64,000 nt of DNA, from contig NZ_CP083239.1 in NCBI RefSeq assembly GCF_022836935.1, positions 3,362,001 to 3,426,000 on the forward strand, in the 5' to 3' direction. Position 1 is the first letter of the stretch; each line of letters starts with the position of its first letter. The stretch is from Ancylobacter polymorphus. Its GTDB lineage: Bacteria; Pseudomonadota; Alphaproteobacteria; Rhizobiales; Xanthobacteraceae. A program made the position numbers and the translations under genes. This document shows positions 24,551 through 34,118 of the stretch, in pieces. The notes under the pieces are model-generated. The model was not told where the DNA came from and did no database searches. It worked only from the letters and a program-made list of their open reading frames with translations.

Positions 24551-24577
24551 AAACGCCCGGCTCATCGCCGGGCGTTT
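24551..24577. terminator. Bidirectional intrinsic terminator
   Basis: A perfect 11-bp stem (AAACGCCCGGC 24551-24561 / GCCGGGCGTTT 24567-24577) with a 5-base loop between hspQ and the IalB gene. T-rich bases follow on the plus strand and TTTTCGTTT follows on the minus strand, so it should stop both converging transcripts. Confidence 0.88.
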
Positions 24578-24600
24578 CTGTATCGGGAGGAGCGCGGGCC

Positions 24601-25353
24601 TTACTGGGCCGGCGCGGTCTTCAGCTTTTCGGCGCCGAGCTTTTCAAGGCCGGCCTTGGTCTGCTGTTCGCGCTGGTCGGCCTCGGCCTTCAGCTGATCC
24701 TGGCGGGCCTTCACCTGCTCCTGGATCTTGGTGATCTGCGCCTCGAACGCCTTCGGGTCGGTCTGCGGGCCGTCATAGACCTTGGCGAAATCGCCGAGGC
24801 CGATCGGATAGGAGATCAGCCGGCCGACCGCATTGGCGACCTGCAGCGTCAGGCCGGGGGCCTTCTTCATGCGGTCGACGAAGCCCTGGTCGACCTGGAT
24901 GTCGCCGCGGCAGAAGCGCTCGTCGCACATCACGAAGGTGCCGAGGATCGGCTGTTCGTTGGCGAGGGCGACGCGGAAGCCGTTGCGCAGCAGCAGGCCG
25001 GTCGGGAAAGCGACGGTGAACGCCTTCTTCGGGTCGTCCTGCACCTCGAATATGCCGAAGCGGACGAGGAACTGCCCGGTGTCGGTGATGATGGTCTGCT
25101 CCATTTCGCAGACCTCCTTGTTGATCGACGGCTCCTGCCGGCAGCGCTTCATCCACGGAATCGGAATCGCCGGGATCTGCTGCGCGCCGGCCTGCTGGCC
25201 ATTGGCCGGCGCGGCGGGCTGGGCGGCGGGAGCGGCCGGCTGCTTGGCCGCCGGCTTGGCCGGCGCCGTCTGGGCGAGCGCGGCACCGCTGGCAAAGGCC
25301 AGCGCCAGGGCGGCGCCAGCCAGGCTGCGCGCGAGAGTGGAGCGGTGGATCAT
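24601..25353 (-). CDS. Invasion-associated locus B (IalB) family secreted protein
   Basis: A 250-residue exported protein starting MIHRSTLARSLAGAALALAF, with AGGA before the ATG and a signal cut after ALAQ. A Pro/Ala-rich linker leads into the IalB domain: WMKRCRQEPSINKEVCEMEQ, VAFPTGLLLRNGFRVALANE, FVMCDERFCRGDIQVDQGFV with four conserved Cys likely forming disulfides. The C-terminal ~50 residues form a charged helix (coiled-coil-like) rich in Gln, Lys and Ala. IalB in Bartonella is linked to erythrocyte entry, but homologs are widespread in free-living Rhizobiales with unknown role. Confidence 0.88.
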   Translation of the reverse strand: MIHRSTLARSLAGAALALAFASGAALAQTAPAKPAAKQPAAPAAQPAAPANGQQAGAQQIPAIPIPWMKRCRQEPSINKEVCEMEQTIITDTGQFLVRFGIFEVQDDPKKAFTVAFPTGLLLRNGFRVALANEQPILGTFVMCDERFCRGDIQVDQGFVDRMKKAPGLTLQVANAVGRLISYPIGLGDFAKVYDGPQTDPKAFEAQITKIQEQVKARQDQLKAEADQREQQTKAGLEKLGAEKLKTAPAQ

Positions 25354-25535
25354 GTCGAGTTCCTGTCGAGCGAACCGGGTAGAGACAACAGCGGACGCCT
25401 CGCCGCCATAACGCGATCGTGGGGCTGTCTCAAGCGCAATTGAGGCGACAGAGTGACCCCGGGACATATCGGTGTCCCGTTCATGCTAGATGTGGGGGGG
25501 CGACTACGCCCCGAATCTCGAACAGGAGCCGATGC

Positions 25536-27371
25536 GTGAGCGGTATCACCCGGCGGGCCTTTGCGCGCAATGTCTTAATCGCCGGCGGCGCGGCCTTGGG
25601 CTACCCCTATGCGCTGCCGGCCCGCGCGCAGGAGAGCGCCGCGCCCTCGGGCCCCCGGCACGGCCTCGCCATGCATGGCGACCCGCTCTATCCGCCCGAC
25701 TTCGCGCATTACCGCAGCGTCAATCCCGACGCGCCAAAGGGCGGGCGGCTGGTGCAGGGCGCGGTCGGCGCGTTCGACAGCCTGAACCCGTTCATCGTGC
25801 GTGGCACGGCGCCGCCCTTCGTGCGCTGGAACATCGTCGAAAGCCTGATGGCGCGCAGCCCGGACGAGGCGTTTACCTGCTACGCCCTGCTCGCCCGCAG
25901 CGTCGAGACCGACGCCGCCCGCTCCTATGTCGCCTTCGAGATCGACCCGCGCGCCCGCTTCTCCGACGGCACGCCGGTGACGGCCGACGACGTGCTGTTC
26001 TCCTACGAGCTGCTGCGCGCCAAGGGGCGGCCAAACCACCGCACCTATTACGGCAAGGTGGCGAAGGCGGAAGTCACCGGCCCGCTCGCCATCCGCTTCA
26101 CCTTCGCCGTGGTCGACCGCGAATTGCCGCTCATCCTCGCGCTGATGCCGGTGCTCGCCCGCCACGCCACCGATCCCGAGACCTTCGAGCAGACCAGCTT
26201 CAAGGCCCCGCTCGGCAGCGGGCCCTATGTCGCCAGCGAGGTGAAGCCGGGCGAAAGCGTGGTGCTCACCCGCGCGCCCGCCTATTGGGGCGCGGAGCTG
26301 CCGGTCAATCGCGGCAATTTCAATTTCGACAGCCTGCGCTACGACTTCTACCGCGATGTGAATGCGCAGTTTGAAGCCTTCAAGCGCGGCCTCTACGACA
26401 TTCGCTTCGAAACCGATCCCGGCCGCTGGAAGACCGGCTATGATTTCCCCGCCGCGCGCGACGGGCGCATCGTCACCGAGGAAATCGCCACCGGCACGCC
26501 AAAACCCTATTCGGCGCTGATCTTCAACATGCGCCGCCCGCTGTTCTCGGATCTGCGGGTGCGGCAGGCGATGGTGGCGCTGTTCGATTTCGAATGGGCG
26601 AATCAGAACCTCTATTTCGGCCTCTACCGCCGCAATGGCAGCTTCTACGACGATTCCGAACTCTCCTCGCTGGGTCGCCCCGCCGATGCGCGCGAGCGGG
26701 CGCTGCTCGCGCCCTATGCCGACGCGGTGCTCCCCGCAGTCATGGACGGCACCTGGCAGGCGCCGCGCTCGGACGGCACCGGCCGCGACCGTACAAGGCT
26801 GCGCGAGGCGCTCGATCTCTTCGCCGCCGCCGGCTGGGACCTGAAGGGTGGCACGCTCAGCAGCCGCGCCACCGGCCAGCCCTTCGCGCCGGAGCTGCTC
26901 GTCGGCTCAAAGGACCAGGAACGGCTGGCGCTCGCCTATCAGAACATGCTGCGCCGCGCCGGGGTCCGGCTCGACATCCGCCTCGTCGACAATGTGCAGT
27001 TCGAGGCCCGCAAGCAGACTTACGACTACGACATGGTGCCCTATATCTGGGACCAGTCGCTCTCCCCCGGCAATGAGCAGGCGTTCTATTTCGGCTCCGC
27101 CGCCGCCGACACGCCCGGCACGCGCAATTTCATGGGGCTGAAGAGCAAGGCGGCGGACGCGATGATCGAGGCGCTACTGGCGGCGCAGGGCAAGGAGGAT
27201 TTCGTCTCCGCCGTGCGCGCGCTGGATCGGGTGCTGATTTCCGCGCAGTTCTCCGTGCCGCTGTTCTACACGCCCGGCCAGTGGGTGGCGCGCTGGCGCA
27301 AGGTGGAACGGCCGCAGACGCTGGCCCTGCAAGGCACGCTGGCGGAAAGCTGGTGGCAGGCCAAGGGCTAG
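25536..27371 (+). CDS. Extracellular solute-binding protein family 5 (YejA-like), Tat-exported
   Basis: A 611-residue peptide-type ABC binding protein. The N-terminus VSGITRRAFARNVLIAGGAA carries a twin-arginine signal. The mature part starts HGLAMHGDPLYPPDFAHYRS, a YejA hallmark (microcin C / oligopeptide importer), then FDSLNPFIVRGTAPPFVRWN, the SBP5 VAFEIDPRARFSDGTPVTAD segment and YDYDMVPYIWDQSLSPGNEQ. The GTG at 25536 is used because CAGGAG lies 7 bases before it; the ATG at 25532 is out of frame. No permease or ATPase genes are adjacent, which is common for YejA homologs located apart from yejBEF. It is divergent from the IalB gene. Confidence 0.9.
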   Translation: MSGITRRAFARNVLIAGGAALGYPYALPARAQESAAPSGPRHGLAMHGDPLYPPDFAHYRSVNPDAPKGGRLVQGAVGAFDSLNPFIVRGTAPPFVRWNIVESLMARSPDEAFTCYALLARSVETDAARSYVAFEIDPRARFSDGTPVTADDVLFSYELLRAKGRPNHRTYYGKVAKAEVTGPLAIRFTFAVVDRELPLILALMPVLARHATDPETFEQTSFKAPLGSGPYVASEVKPGESVVLTRAPAYWGAELPVNRGNFNFDSLRYDFYRDVNAQFEAFKRGLYDIRFETDPGRWKTGYDFPAARDGRIVTEEIATGTPKPYSALIFNMRRPLFSDLRVRQAMVALFDFEWANQNLYFGLYRRNGSFYDDSELSSLGRPADARERALLAPYADAVLPAVMDGTWQAPRSDGTGRDRTRLREALDLFAAAGWDLKGGTLSSRATGQPFAPELLVGSKDQERLALAYQNMLRRAGVRLDIRLVDNVQFEARKQTYDYDMVPYIWDQSLSPGNEQAFYFGSAAADTPGTRNFMGLKSKAADAMIEALLAAQGKEDFVSAVRALDRVLISAQFSVPLFYTPGQWVARWRKVERPQTLALQGTLAESWWQAKG

Positions 27372-27549
27372 CGGCATCGGGCAGCCGAAACCGGCGAGTT
27401 GCCCGCTGTCGCTCGGTCAATTCCGCGTCGCCCGGCGCATGAAGCGCTGGACAGCCGGGCCGTCACCTGTTCCTTAGGGGCGGAATGCGCGCGGCGGGCC
27501 GGCTTGGGCCGGTTGACCCGCGAAGGAATGAAGTGCTGGAGCCATGTCC

Positions 27550-27855
27550 ATGCGTTACGCCGTCCTCTCCGCCGCCCTGCTCGTGGCGGGCACCCTGTCC
27601 GCCGGAGCGCAGCAGCCGATTGAGGTGCACCCGAACCAGCCGGCGCAGGGCGGGCTGGAGATCACCATTCCGCCGATCAACGACCCGAATTATCTCGATT
27701 ACGGCCCGCTGCCGGACAAGCCGGGTTCCGGCAAGAGCCAGGACTATATGGATCAGGCCGGCGGCAATTATGAAAACCTCAGCGGCCCGGGGTCGGATGT
27801 CGACGCTGATGTGATGCCCGACACCGACGGCGCCTATGAAAGCCCGCTGGACTGA
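27550..27855 (+). CDS. Small secreted protein of unknown function
   Basis: A 101-residue protein with signal sequence MRYAVLSAALLVAGTLSAGA and cleavage after GAQ. The mature part is acidic, Pro-, Asn- and Asp-rich and probably disordered (NDPNYLDYGPLPDKPGSGKS). ATG 27550 is preferred because TGGAG lies 8 bases upstream; ATG 27544 would leave only 2 bases. It stands alone between the binding-protein gene and a repeat region. No family recognised. Confidence 0.6.
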   Translation: MRYAVLSAALLVAGTLSAGAQQPIEVHPNQPAQGGLEITIPPINDPNYLDYGPLPDKPGSGKSQDYMDQAGGNYENLSGPGSDVDADVMPDTDGAYESPLD

Positions 27856-27908
27856 GGCCCGGCTGAAAGCGGCCGTCATACGGACGGCTCGCCACCCCTG
27901 AGAACATC

Positions 27909-28002
27909 GTCATCCCGGCCGTCGCCGAGGCGAAGAGCCGGGATCGTCGTCCAAAATGCCGCAGCGATCCCGGACAGGGCCTGCGGCCCTTCCGGGATGA
28001 CG
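27909..28002. repeat. Paired REP-like palindromes
   Basis: Two imperfect palindromes side by side: TCATCCCGGCC (27910-27920) with GCCGGGATCG (27937-27946), then CGATCCCGGA (27965-27974) with TCCGGGATGACG (27991-28002). Similar arms occur at 38279-38312 and 40581-40608, all between genes. This resembles dispersed intergenic palindromic repeats known in many alphaproteobacteria. They sit between convergent transcripts (small secreted protein and mfd) and may also act as terminators. Confidence 0.65.
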
Positions 28003-28033
28003 GCCCGCCGCGAAGCGGCGGCTCACGCCGCCT

Positions 28034-31000
28034 TCAGGCCGCCTTCGCCCCCTGCTCCGCGATCTTCGCCAGCTCTTTCAGAATTCCGGCGCTGCCCTTC
28101 AGTCGCGCATTGGCGCTCGGCCAGTCCTCGGAGAACACCACCTTGCCGTCGGGGCGCATCTTCGCCACCACATGCGGCTTGCCGACATAGGTGATGAAGC
28201 CGGCCGGGTTGGGGAAGCGCCCGTCGCGGAAGGTCAGCACCATGCCGCGCGGGCCGGCATCCACCTTCTCCACATTGGCGCGGCGGCACAGCGCCTTGAT
28301 CGCCACCAGCTTGAGCAGCTGTTCCACCTCTTCGGGCAGCGTGCCGAAGCGGTCGACCATTTCCGCGCCCATGGATTCGATCTCGGCGTCGGTCTCCATG
28401 TCGGCCAGCCGGCGATAGAGGCTGAGGCGGACATGCAGGTCGGTCACATAGTCCTCGGGGATCAGCACCGGCGTACCGATGGAGATGGTGGGCGACCACT
28501 TGTCCGCCGCCGGCGCGGTAATGCCGGCCTTGAGGTTGGCGATCGCCTCCTCAAGCATCTCCTGATACAGCTCGTAGCCGACCTCCTTGATATGGCCGGA
28601 CTGCTCGTCGCCGAGCAGATTGCCGGCGCCGCGAATGTCGAGGTCGTGGCTGGCGAGCTGGAAGCCCGCCCCCAGCGTGTCGAGCGACTGCAACACCTTG
28701 AGCCGCCGATCCGCCTGCGCCGTCACCTGCTTTTCCGCCGGCAGGGTGAAGATGGCATAGGCCCGCGTCTTGGAGCGACCGACGCGCCCGCGCAGCTGGT
28801 AGAGCTGGGCGAGGCCGAACATGTCGGCGCGGTGGATGATCAGCGTGTTGGCGGTGGGGATATCGAGGCCGGATTCGACGATGGTGGTGGAGAGCAGCAC
28901 GTCGAACTGCCCGTCATAGAAGGCGGACATGATTTCTTCGAGCTGCGTCGCCGCCATCTGGCCATGCGCCACCGCGACCTTCACCTCCGGCACGCTCTTG
29001 TCGAGGAAGTCCTTCACCTCGGCGAGGTCCTCGATGCGCGGGCAGACATAGAAGCTCTGTCCGCCGCGATAGCGCTCGCGCAGCAGCGCCTCGCGTACGA
29101 TCAAGGGATCGAACGGGGTTATGAAGCTGCGGACCGCCAGCCGGTCGACCGGCGGCGAGGCGATGATGGAGAGTTCGCGCACCCCGGTCATGGCGAGCTG
29201 CAGCGTGCGCGGAATGGGCGTCGCGGTGAGGGTCAGCACATGCACCTCGGCGCGCATCTGCTTCAGCCGCTCCTTGTGGCCAACGCCGAAATGCTGCTCC
29301 TCATCGACGATGACGAGGCCGAGATCGCGGAAGGAGATCGTCTTGCCCAGCAGCGCATGGGTGCCGACCACGATGTCCACCGTGCCGTCGGCGAGCCCCT
29401 TCTTGGTGTCGGAAAGTTCCTTGCCGGTCACCAGCCGCGAGGCCTGCCGCACCACGACGGGCAGCCCCTTGAAGCGCTCGGAAAACGTCTTGAAATGCTG
29501 GCGGGCGAGCAGCGTGGTCGGCACCACCACCGCCACCTGCTTGCCGTTCAGCGCCACGGCGAAGGCGGCGCGCAGCGCGACCTCCGTCTTGCCGAAGCCG
29601 ACATCGCCGCACACCAGCCGGTCCATCGGATGGCCGGAACCGAGATCGTCGAACACCGCCTCGATAGCGGCCTCCTGGTCCTCGGTCTCCTCATAGGGGA
29701 AGCGGGCGCGGAACTCGTCATAAAGCCCGGCCGCCGGCACGAGGCGCGGCGCCTCCTGCGTCTGGCGCTGCGCCGCCACCTTGATCAGCTCGGCCGCCAT
29801 CTCGCGGATACGGCTCTTCATCCGCGCCTTGCGCGCCTGCCAGCCGCCGCCGCCCAGCCGGTCGAGCTGTGCCTCGGTGTCTTCCGAGCCGTAGCGCGAC
29901 AGGAGTTCGAGGTTTTCCACCGGCAGGAACAGCTTGGAGCCTTCCGCATAGTGGATTTCGAGGCAGTCGTGCGGGGCGCCCATCGCCTCGATGGTCTTCA
30001 GCCCGATGAAGCGGCCGATGCCGTGGTCGACATGCACGACGAGATCGCCGGCGGTGAGCGCGCCCAGCTCCGCGATCACGTCCTGCGGCCGGCGCGCCTT
30101 GCGCTTCGGGCGCACCAGCCGGTCGCCGAGAATGTCCTGCTCGCCGATGACGGCGAGGCCGTCCGTCTCGAAGCCAGACTCGATGCCGAGCACGGCCAGC
30201 GCGATGGTGCCCTTGGGCAGCGCCTCCGCCGCGTCGCGCGAGCCGACCGTCTGCGTGCCCTTGAGGCCGTGATCGGCGAGCACGGTGGACAGCCGGTCGC
30301 GCGAGCCGTCCGACCAGGCGGCGAGGATGGTGCGCTTATGTTTGGCGAGGTCGCGCAGATAGGCGGCCGCCACCTCGAACAGCGAGGCTTCGGGGTCCGC
30401 CCGTTCCGGCGCGAAGGAGCGGGCCGGGCGGCCGTCGAGGTCGATCACGTCCCTCGATTCGGGCAGCGCATAGGCCGACAGGGCGACGTTCTTCGCCGCC
30501 TCGCGCCGGGCCTTCCACTCCTCGGCGGTGAGATAGAGCGCGTCGGGCGGCAGCGGCTTGTAGGGCGTGCCGCCGCCATGCTCCAGGCCGTGGCGGCGGG
30601 CGTCGTAATAATCGGCGATCTGGTCGAGCCGGGAGGCGGCGGCCTCGTCGTCCTGCGCCTCCATGACGATGGGGGCGTCGGGGGCGTAGTCGAACAGCGT
30701 GTCCAGCCCGTCATGGAACAGCGGCAGCCAGTGTTCCATGCCGGGATAGCGCCGCCCCTCGCTCACCGCCTCATAGAGCATGTCGCCGCGCTGCGCCGCG
30801 CCGAAGGCGGCGACATAGGCCATGCGGAAGCGCTTCATCGTCTCGCTGGTGAGCTGCACCTCGCTCATCGGCACCAGATCGAGGGCGCGCATCTGCATGG
30901 CGGTGCGCTGGGTCTCGGGGTCGAAGGAGCGGATCGATTCCAGCGTGTCGCCGAAGAAATCGAGCCGCACCGGCGCCGGCAGCCCGGGCGGGAACAGGTC

Positions 31001-31546
31001 GACAATGCCGCCGCGCACCGCATATTCGCCGGTATCGCGCACGGTGGAGGTGCGCTGGAAGCCGTTGATCTCCGCCCAGCCCACCACCTCGTCGAGCGAG
31101 AGCGCGTTGCCCGGCGCGGCGGAGAAGGACTGGGTGGCGATCAGCGCGCGGCTCGGCACGCGCTGCAGCGCGGCGTTGACCGTGGTGAGCAGGATGGTGC
31201 CGGCCTCGCGGCCCTTCACACGCGCGAGCCGGGCCAGCGTGGTCATGCGGCGGGCGATGACGGCGCTGTTGGGCGAGGCGCGGTCATAGGGCAGGCAGTC
31301 CCAGGCCGGGAAGGGCAGCACCTCCACCCCCGGCGCGAAGAAGCCGAGCGCCCGCTCCAGCTCCGCCATGCGCTCGCTGTCGCGGCAGATCACCATCAGC
31401 GTCGGCCAGGGCGCCTTGTCCTGCGCCGCCAGCGCGCGGGCGAGATCGGCGACGACGAGGCCCTCCATCCCGCCCGGCACATTGGCGAGCGTGACCGTGC
31501 GGCCGGGCGCGAGCTTCGAGGTCAGGGTGGCGAAAGCGGTCTTCAT
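28034..31546 (-). CDS. mfd: Transcription-repair coupling factor Mfd
   Basis: A 1170-residue protein of the expected length that removes stalled RNA polymerase and recruits UvrA for strand-specific repair. Domain order: UvrB-homology N-terminal region (1-~350), RNA-polymerase interaction domain (GDLVVHVDHGIGRFIGLKTI around 500-600), the superfamily 2 translocase with Walker A CGDVGFGKTEVALRAAF and DEEQHFG, the TRG motif region (LTATPIPRTLQLAMTGVREL) and a C-terminal UvrA-binding regulatory domain. It overlaps the sdhE stop by 4 bases (ATGA) and is transcribed after it. uvrA is in the same window. Confidence 0.98.
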   Translation of the reverse strand: MKTAFATLTSKLAPGRTVTLANVPGGMEGLVVADLARALAAQDKAPWPTLMVICRDSERMAELERALGFFAPGVEVLPFPAWDCLPYDRASPNSAVIARRMTTLARLARVKGREAGTILLTTVNAALQRVPSRALIATQSFSAAPGNALSLDEVVGWAEINGFQRTSTVRDTGEYAVRGGIVDLFPPGLPAPVRLDFFGDTLESIRSFDPETQRTAMQMRALDLVPMSEVQLTSETMKRFRMAYVAAFGAAQRGDMLYEAVSEGRRYPGMEHWLPLFHDGLDTLFDYAPDAPIVMEAQDDEAAASRLDQIADYYDARRHGLEHGGGTPYKPLPPDALYLTAEEWKARREAAKNVALSAYALPESRDVIDLDGRPARSFAPERADPEASLFEVAAAYLRDLAKHKRTILAAWSDGSRDRLSTVLADHGLKGTQTVGSRDAAEALPKGTIALAVLGIESGFETDGLAVIGEQDILGDRLVRPKRKARRPQDVIAELGALTAGDLVVHVDHGIGRFIGLKTIEAMGAPHDCLEIHYAEGSKLFLPVENLELLSRYGSEDTEAQLDRLGGGGWQARKARMKSRIREMAAELIKVAAQRQTQEAPRLVPAAGLYDEFRARFPYEETEDQEAAIEAVFDDLGSGHPMDRLVCGDVGFGKTEVALRAAFAVALNGKQVAVVVPTTLLARQHFKTFSERFKGLPVVVRQASRLVTGKELSDTKKGLADGTVDIVVGTHALLGKTISFRDLGLVIVDEEQHFGVGHKERLKQMRAEVHVLTLTATPIPRTLQLAMTGVRELSIIASPPVDRLAVRSFITPFDPLIVREALLRERYRGGQSFYVCPRIEDLAEVKDFLDKSVPEVKVAVAHGQMAATQLEEIMSAFYDGQFDVLLSTTIVESGLDIPTANTLIIHRADMFGLAQLYQLRGRVGRSKTRAYAIFTLPAEKQVTAQADRRLKVLQSLDTLGAGFQLASHDLDIRGAGNLLGDEQSGHIKEVGYELYQEMLEEAIANLKAGITAPAADKWSPTISIGTPVLIPEDYVTDLHVRLSLYRRLADMETDAEIESMGAEMVDRFGTLPEEVEQLLKLVAIKALCRRANVEKVDAGPRGMVLTFRDGRFPNPAGFITYVGKPHVVAKMRPDGKVVFSEDWPSANARLKGSAGILKELAKIAEQGAKAA

Positions 31547-31839
31547 ATCGGCGGCAGGCCCTCGCCCGACAGATGGAACTGGCGGAAGCGGTGAAAGACG
31601 GGGGTGTCGAACTCCGGCGACGGCTCACCGCTGCCGAGCCAGCCGAAAAGGTCGGGGTCCTCGACCTCGATCAGCTTCTCGAAATCGGCCACCTCGTCCT
31701 CGCTCAACTCGCCGATGCAGGCATCGGCGAAACGGCCCATCAGCAGGTCCATCTCGCGGGTGCCGCGATGCCAGGAGCGGTAGAGGATGCGGCGACGGCG
31801 GGCATCGAGGCCCGCGCTGGAGCGCGTGGTTCCGGTCAT
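31543..31839 (-). CDS. sdhE: FAD assembly factor SdhE
   Basis: A 98-residue protein of the SdhE/SDHAF2 family, which helps attach FAD to the succinate dehydrogenase flavoprotein. The RRRILYRSWHRGTREMDLLM segment contains the conserved RGxxE flavinylation motif (RGTREMD) and LFGWLGSGE gives the second conserved turn. ATG 31839 follows a stop-separated upstream stretch. It precedes mfd with a 4-base overlap, a gene order common in Rhizobiales, and is divergent from recG. Confidence 0.93.
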   Translation of the reverse strand: MTGTTRSSAGLDARRRRILYRSWHRGTREMDLLMGRFADACIGELSEDEVADFEKLIEVEDPDLFGWLGSGEPSPEFDTPVFHRFRQFHLSGEGLPPI

Positions 31840-32000
31840 GTCCAGGTCTCGGTTTCGCGGTGACGCCAGCGCGGCCGCGCGCAAGAGGCGCCGGTTCTAG
31901 CGCGGGCTGGGCCCGCTGTCAGGTGGCTTGTCGGCATGGCAGATAGAACGCCCGGGAAGCGATTGCGCGCCGGCCCGCCATCGTCCACCTTCCGCCCATC

Positions 32001-34082
32001 ATGCGGCCCGACCTTCTCAATCCCTATTTCGCCGAAATCACCGGCCTTCCCGGCATCGGCCCCAAGCTCGCGCGGCCCTTCAACCGCCTGCTCGGGCGGG
32101 AGGAGGGCGCGCGCGTGCTCGATCTCCTGCTGCACCTGCCATCCTCCACCATCGACCGCCGCGCCCGCCCGACACTGGCGGAAATCGTGCCCGACACGGT
32201 GGTGACGGTGGAAATCCATGTCGACCGCCATGTCCCCACCCCGCGCGGCTCGCGCGCGCCCTACCGTGTCTATGGCCACGACGCCACCGGCGACCTGACG
32301 CTCGCCTTCTTCAAGGCCGAGCGCAGCTGGATGGAGCGGCTGCTGCCCGTGGGCGAAACGCGCTGGGTGTCGGGCACCGTCACGCTCTACGACGGCATGG
32401 CGCAGATGGTTCACCCCGACCGGGTGGTGGACGCCGCCGGCCTCGCGAAGCTGCCGCCGATCGAGCCGCTTTATCCGCTCGTCGAGGGGCTGGGCCAGGG
32501 CCATCTGCGCCGCGCCATCGAGGCCGCGTTCACCCAAGTGCCGGAGCTGCCGGAATGGCGCGCCGACCCGCCCGGCATCGGCTTTCTCGACGCGCTGCGC
32601 AAGGTGCACCAGCCGCGCGAGACGCTGGATGCAAGCCCGCAGGGCCCCGCCTGGCAGCGTCTCGCCTATGACGAACTGCTCGCCGGCCAACTCGCCCTCG
32701 CCCTGCTACGCGCCAGCACGGTGAAGCAGGCAGGGCGGCCGAGCGTGGGCGATGGGCGGCTCTCGGCGCGCATTCTCAGTGCCCTGCCCTTTTCCCTCAC
32801 GGGATCGCAGACCGAGGCGCTCAAAGCCATCCGCGCCGATCTCGGGTCAGAGGACCGCATGCTGCGCCTGCTGCAGGGCGATGTCGGCTCGGGCAAGACC
32901 GTGGTGGCGCTGCTGGCGGCGGCCACCGTGATCGAGGCCGGCCGGCAGGCGGCCTTGATGGCACCGACGGAAATCCTCGCCCGCCAGCACATGAAGACCA
33001 TCGCCCCGCTGGCGGAAGCGGCGGGGCTTCGCGTTGCCCTGCTCACCGGGCGGGAGAAGGGGCGCGGGCGGGCGGAGCTTCTGGCCCGGCTCGCGGCCGG
33101 CGCGATCGATCTCGTCATCGGCACCCATGCGCTGTTTCAGGAAGGGGTGGATTTCCACGACCTCGCGCTCGCCATCGTCGATGAGCAGCACCGCTTCGGC
33201 GTGCATCAGCGCCTCGCGCTCGCCGCCAAGGGCGAGGCGGTGGATGTGCTGGTCATGACCGCGACGCCGATCCCGCGCACGCTGGTGCTGACCTATTTCG
33301 GCGACATGGATTCCAGCGAGCTGCGCGAGAAGCCGGCCGGCCGCCAGCCCATCGACACCCGCGCCATCCCCTCCGACCGGATTGACGAGATTGTTGCCCG
33401 GCTCGGCCGCGCGCTGGCGGAAGGACGCCGCGCCTACTGGATCTGCCCGCTAGTCGAGGAATCGGAAACCTCCGACCTCGCCGCCGCCGAGGCCCGCTTT
33501 GCCGATCTCGCGGCACATTTTGGCGCCCGTGTCGGCCTCGTCCACGGCAAGATGAAGGGGGCGGAGAAAGACGCCGCCATGGCCGCTTTCGCCGCTGGGG
33601 AAACACAGCTCCTCGTCGCCACCACCGTGGTCGAGGTGGGCGTCGATGTGCCCGAGGCCAGCATCATCGTGATCGAACATGCGGAACGTTTCGGCCTCGC
33701 GCAGCTTCATCAGCTGCGCGGCCGGGTCGGGCGCGGTTCGGAAGCCTCCACCTGCGTGCTGCTCTACCGCCGCCCGCTGGGGGAGATCGCCCGCCAACGG
33801 CTGGAAGCGCTACGCTCCTCCGAGGACGGGTTCTTCCTCGCCGAGCAGGATCTGAAGCTGCGCGGCGAGGGCGACGTGCTCGGCACACGGCAGAGCGGCT
33901 TTCCCGGCTTCAAGCTGGCGCGGCTTGAGGTGCATGGCGATCTTCTCGTCGCGGCGCGGGCCGAGGCGCTGGAGATCGTCAAGAACGATTCTGATCTTCG
34001 CGGCCCGCGTGGCGCGGCCCTGCGGCTGTTGCTACATGTGTTCGAGCGCGACGTGGCGGTGAAGCTGCTCAGCGCGGGGTAA
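32001..34082 (+). CDS. recG: ATP-dependent DNA helicase RecG
   Basis: A 693-residue branch-migration helicase for stalled forks and Holliday junctions. It has the N-terminal wedge/OB domain (ILLHLPSSTIDRRARPTLAE region near residue 40-60), Walker A QGDVGSGKTVVALLAAATVI near 300, the DEQHRFG DEAD-like box, MTATPIPRTL, and the C-terminal GRVGRGSEASTCVLLY and GEGDVLGTRQSGFPGFKLA motifs that are specific to RecG. It is divergent from the sdhE-mfd operon across about 160 bases, so two repair genes share one promoter region. Confidence 0.97.
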   Translation: MRPDLLNPYFAEITGLPGIGPKLARPFNRLLGREEGARVLDLLLHLPSSTIDRRARPTLAEIVPDTVVTVEIHVDRHVPTPRGSRAPYRVYGHDATGDLTLAFFKAERSWMERLLPVGETRWVSGTVTLYDGMAQMVHPDRVVDAAGLAKLPPIEPLYPLVEGLGQGHLRRAIEAAFTQVPELPEWRADPPGIGFLDALRKVHQPRETLDASPQGPAWQRLAYDELLAGQLALALLRASTVKQAGRPSVGDGRLSARILSALPFSLTGSQTEALKAIRADLGSEDRMLRLLQGDVGSGKTVVALLAAATVIEAGRQAALMAPTEILARQHMKTIAPLAEAAGLRVALLTGREKGRGRAELLARLAAGAIDLVIGTHALFQEGVDFHDLALAIVDEQHRFGVHQRLALAAKGEAVDVLVMTATPIPRTLVLTYFGDMDSSELREKPAGRQPIDTRAIPSDRIDEIVARLGRALAEGRRAYWICPLVEESETSDLAAAEARFADLAAHFGARVGLVHGKMKGAEKDAAMAAFAAGETQLLVATTVVEVGVDVPEASIIVIEHAERFGLAQLHQLRGRVGRGSEASTCVLLYRRPLGEIARQRLEALRSSEDGFFLAEQDLKLRGEGDVLGTRQSGFPGFKLARLEVHGDLLVAARAEALEIVKNDSDLRGPRGAALRLLLHVFERDVAVKLLSAG

Positions 34083-34118
34083 TGACGAGAGGACGAGCTC
34101 CAACGACTTGGCGATGCG

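Noticed and set aside
28034..31594. A long plus-strand gene (about 1140 codons) opposite mfd
   Set aside because: It is the antisense shadow of mfd in GC-rich DNA, with His/Arg/Gly-rich composition and no domain.
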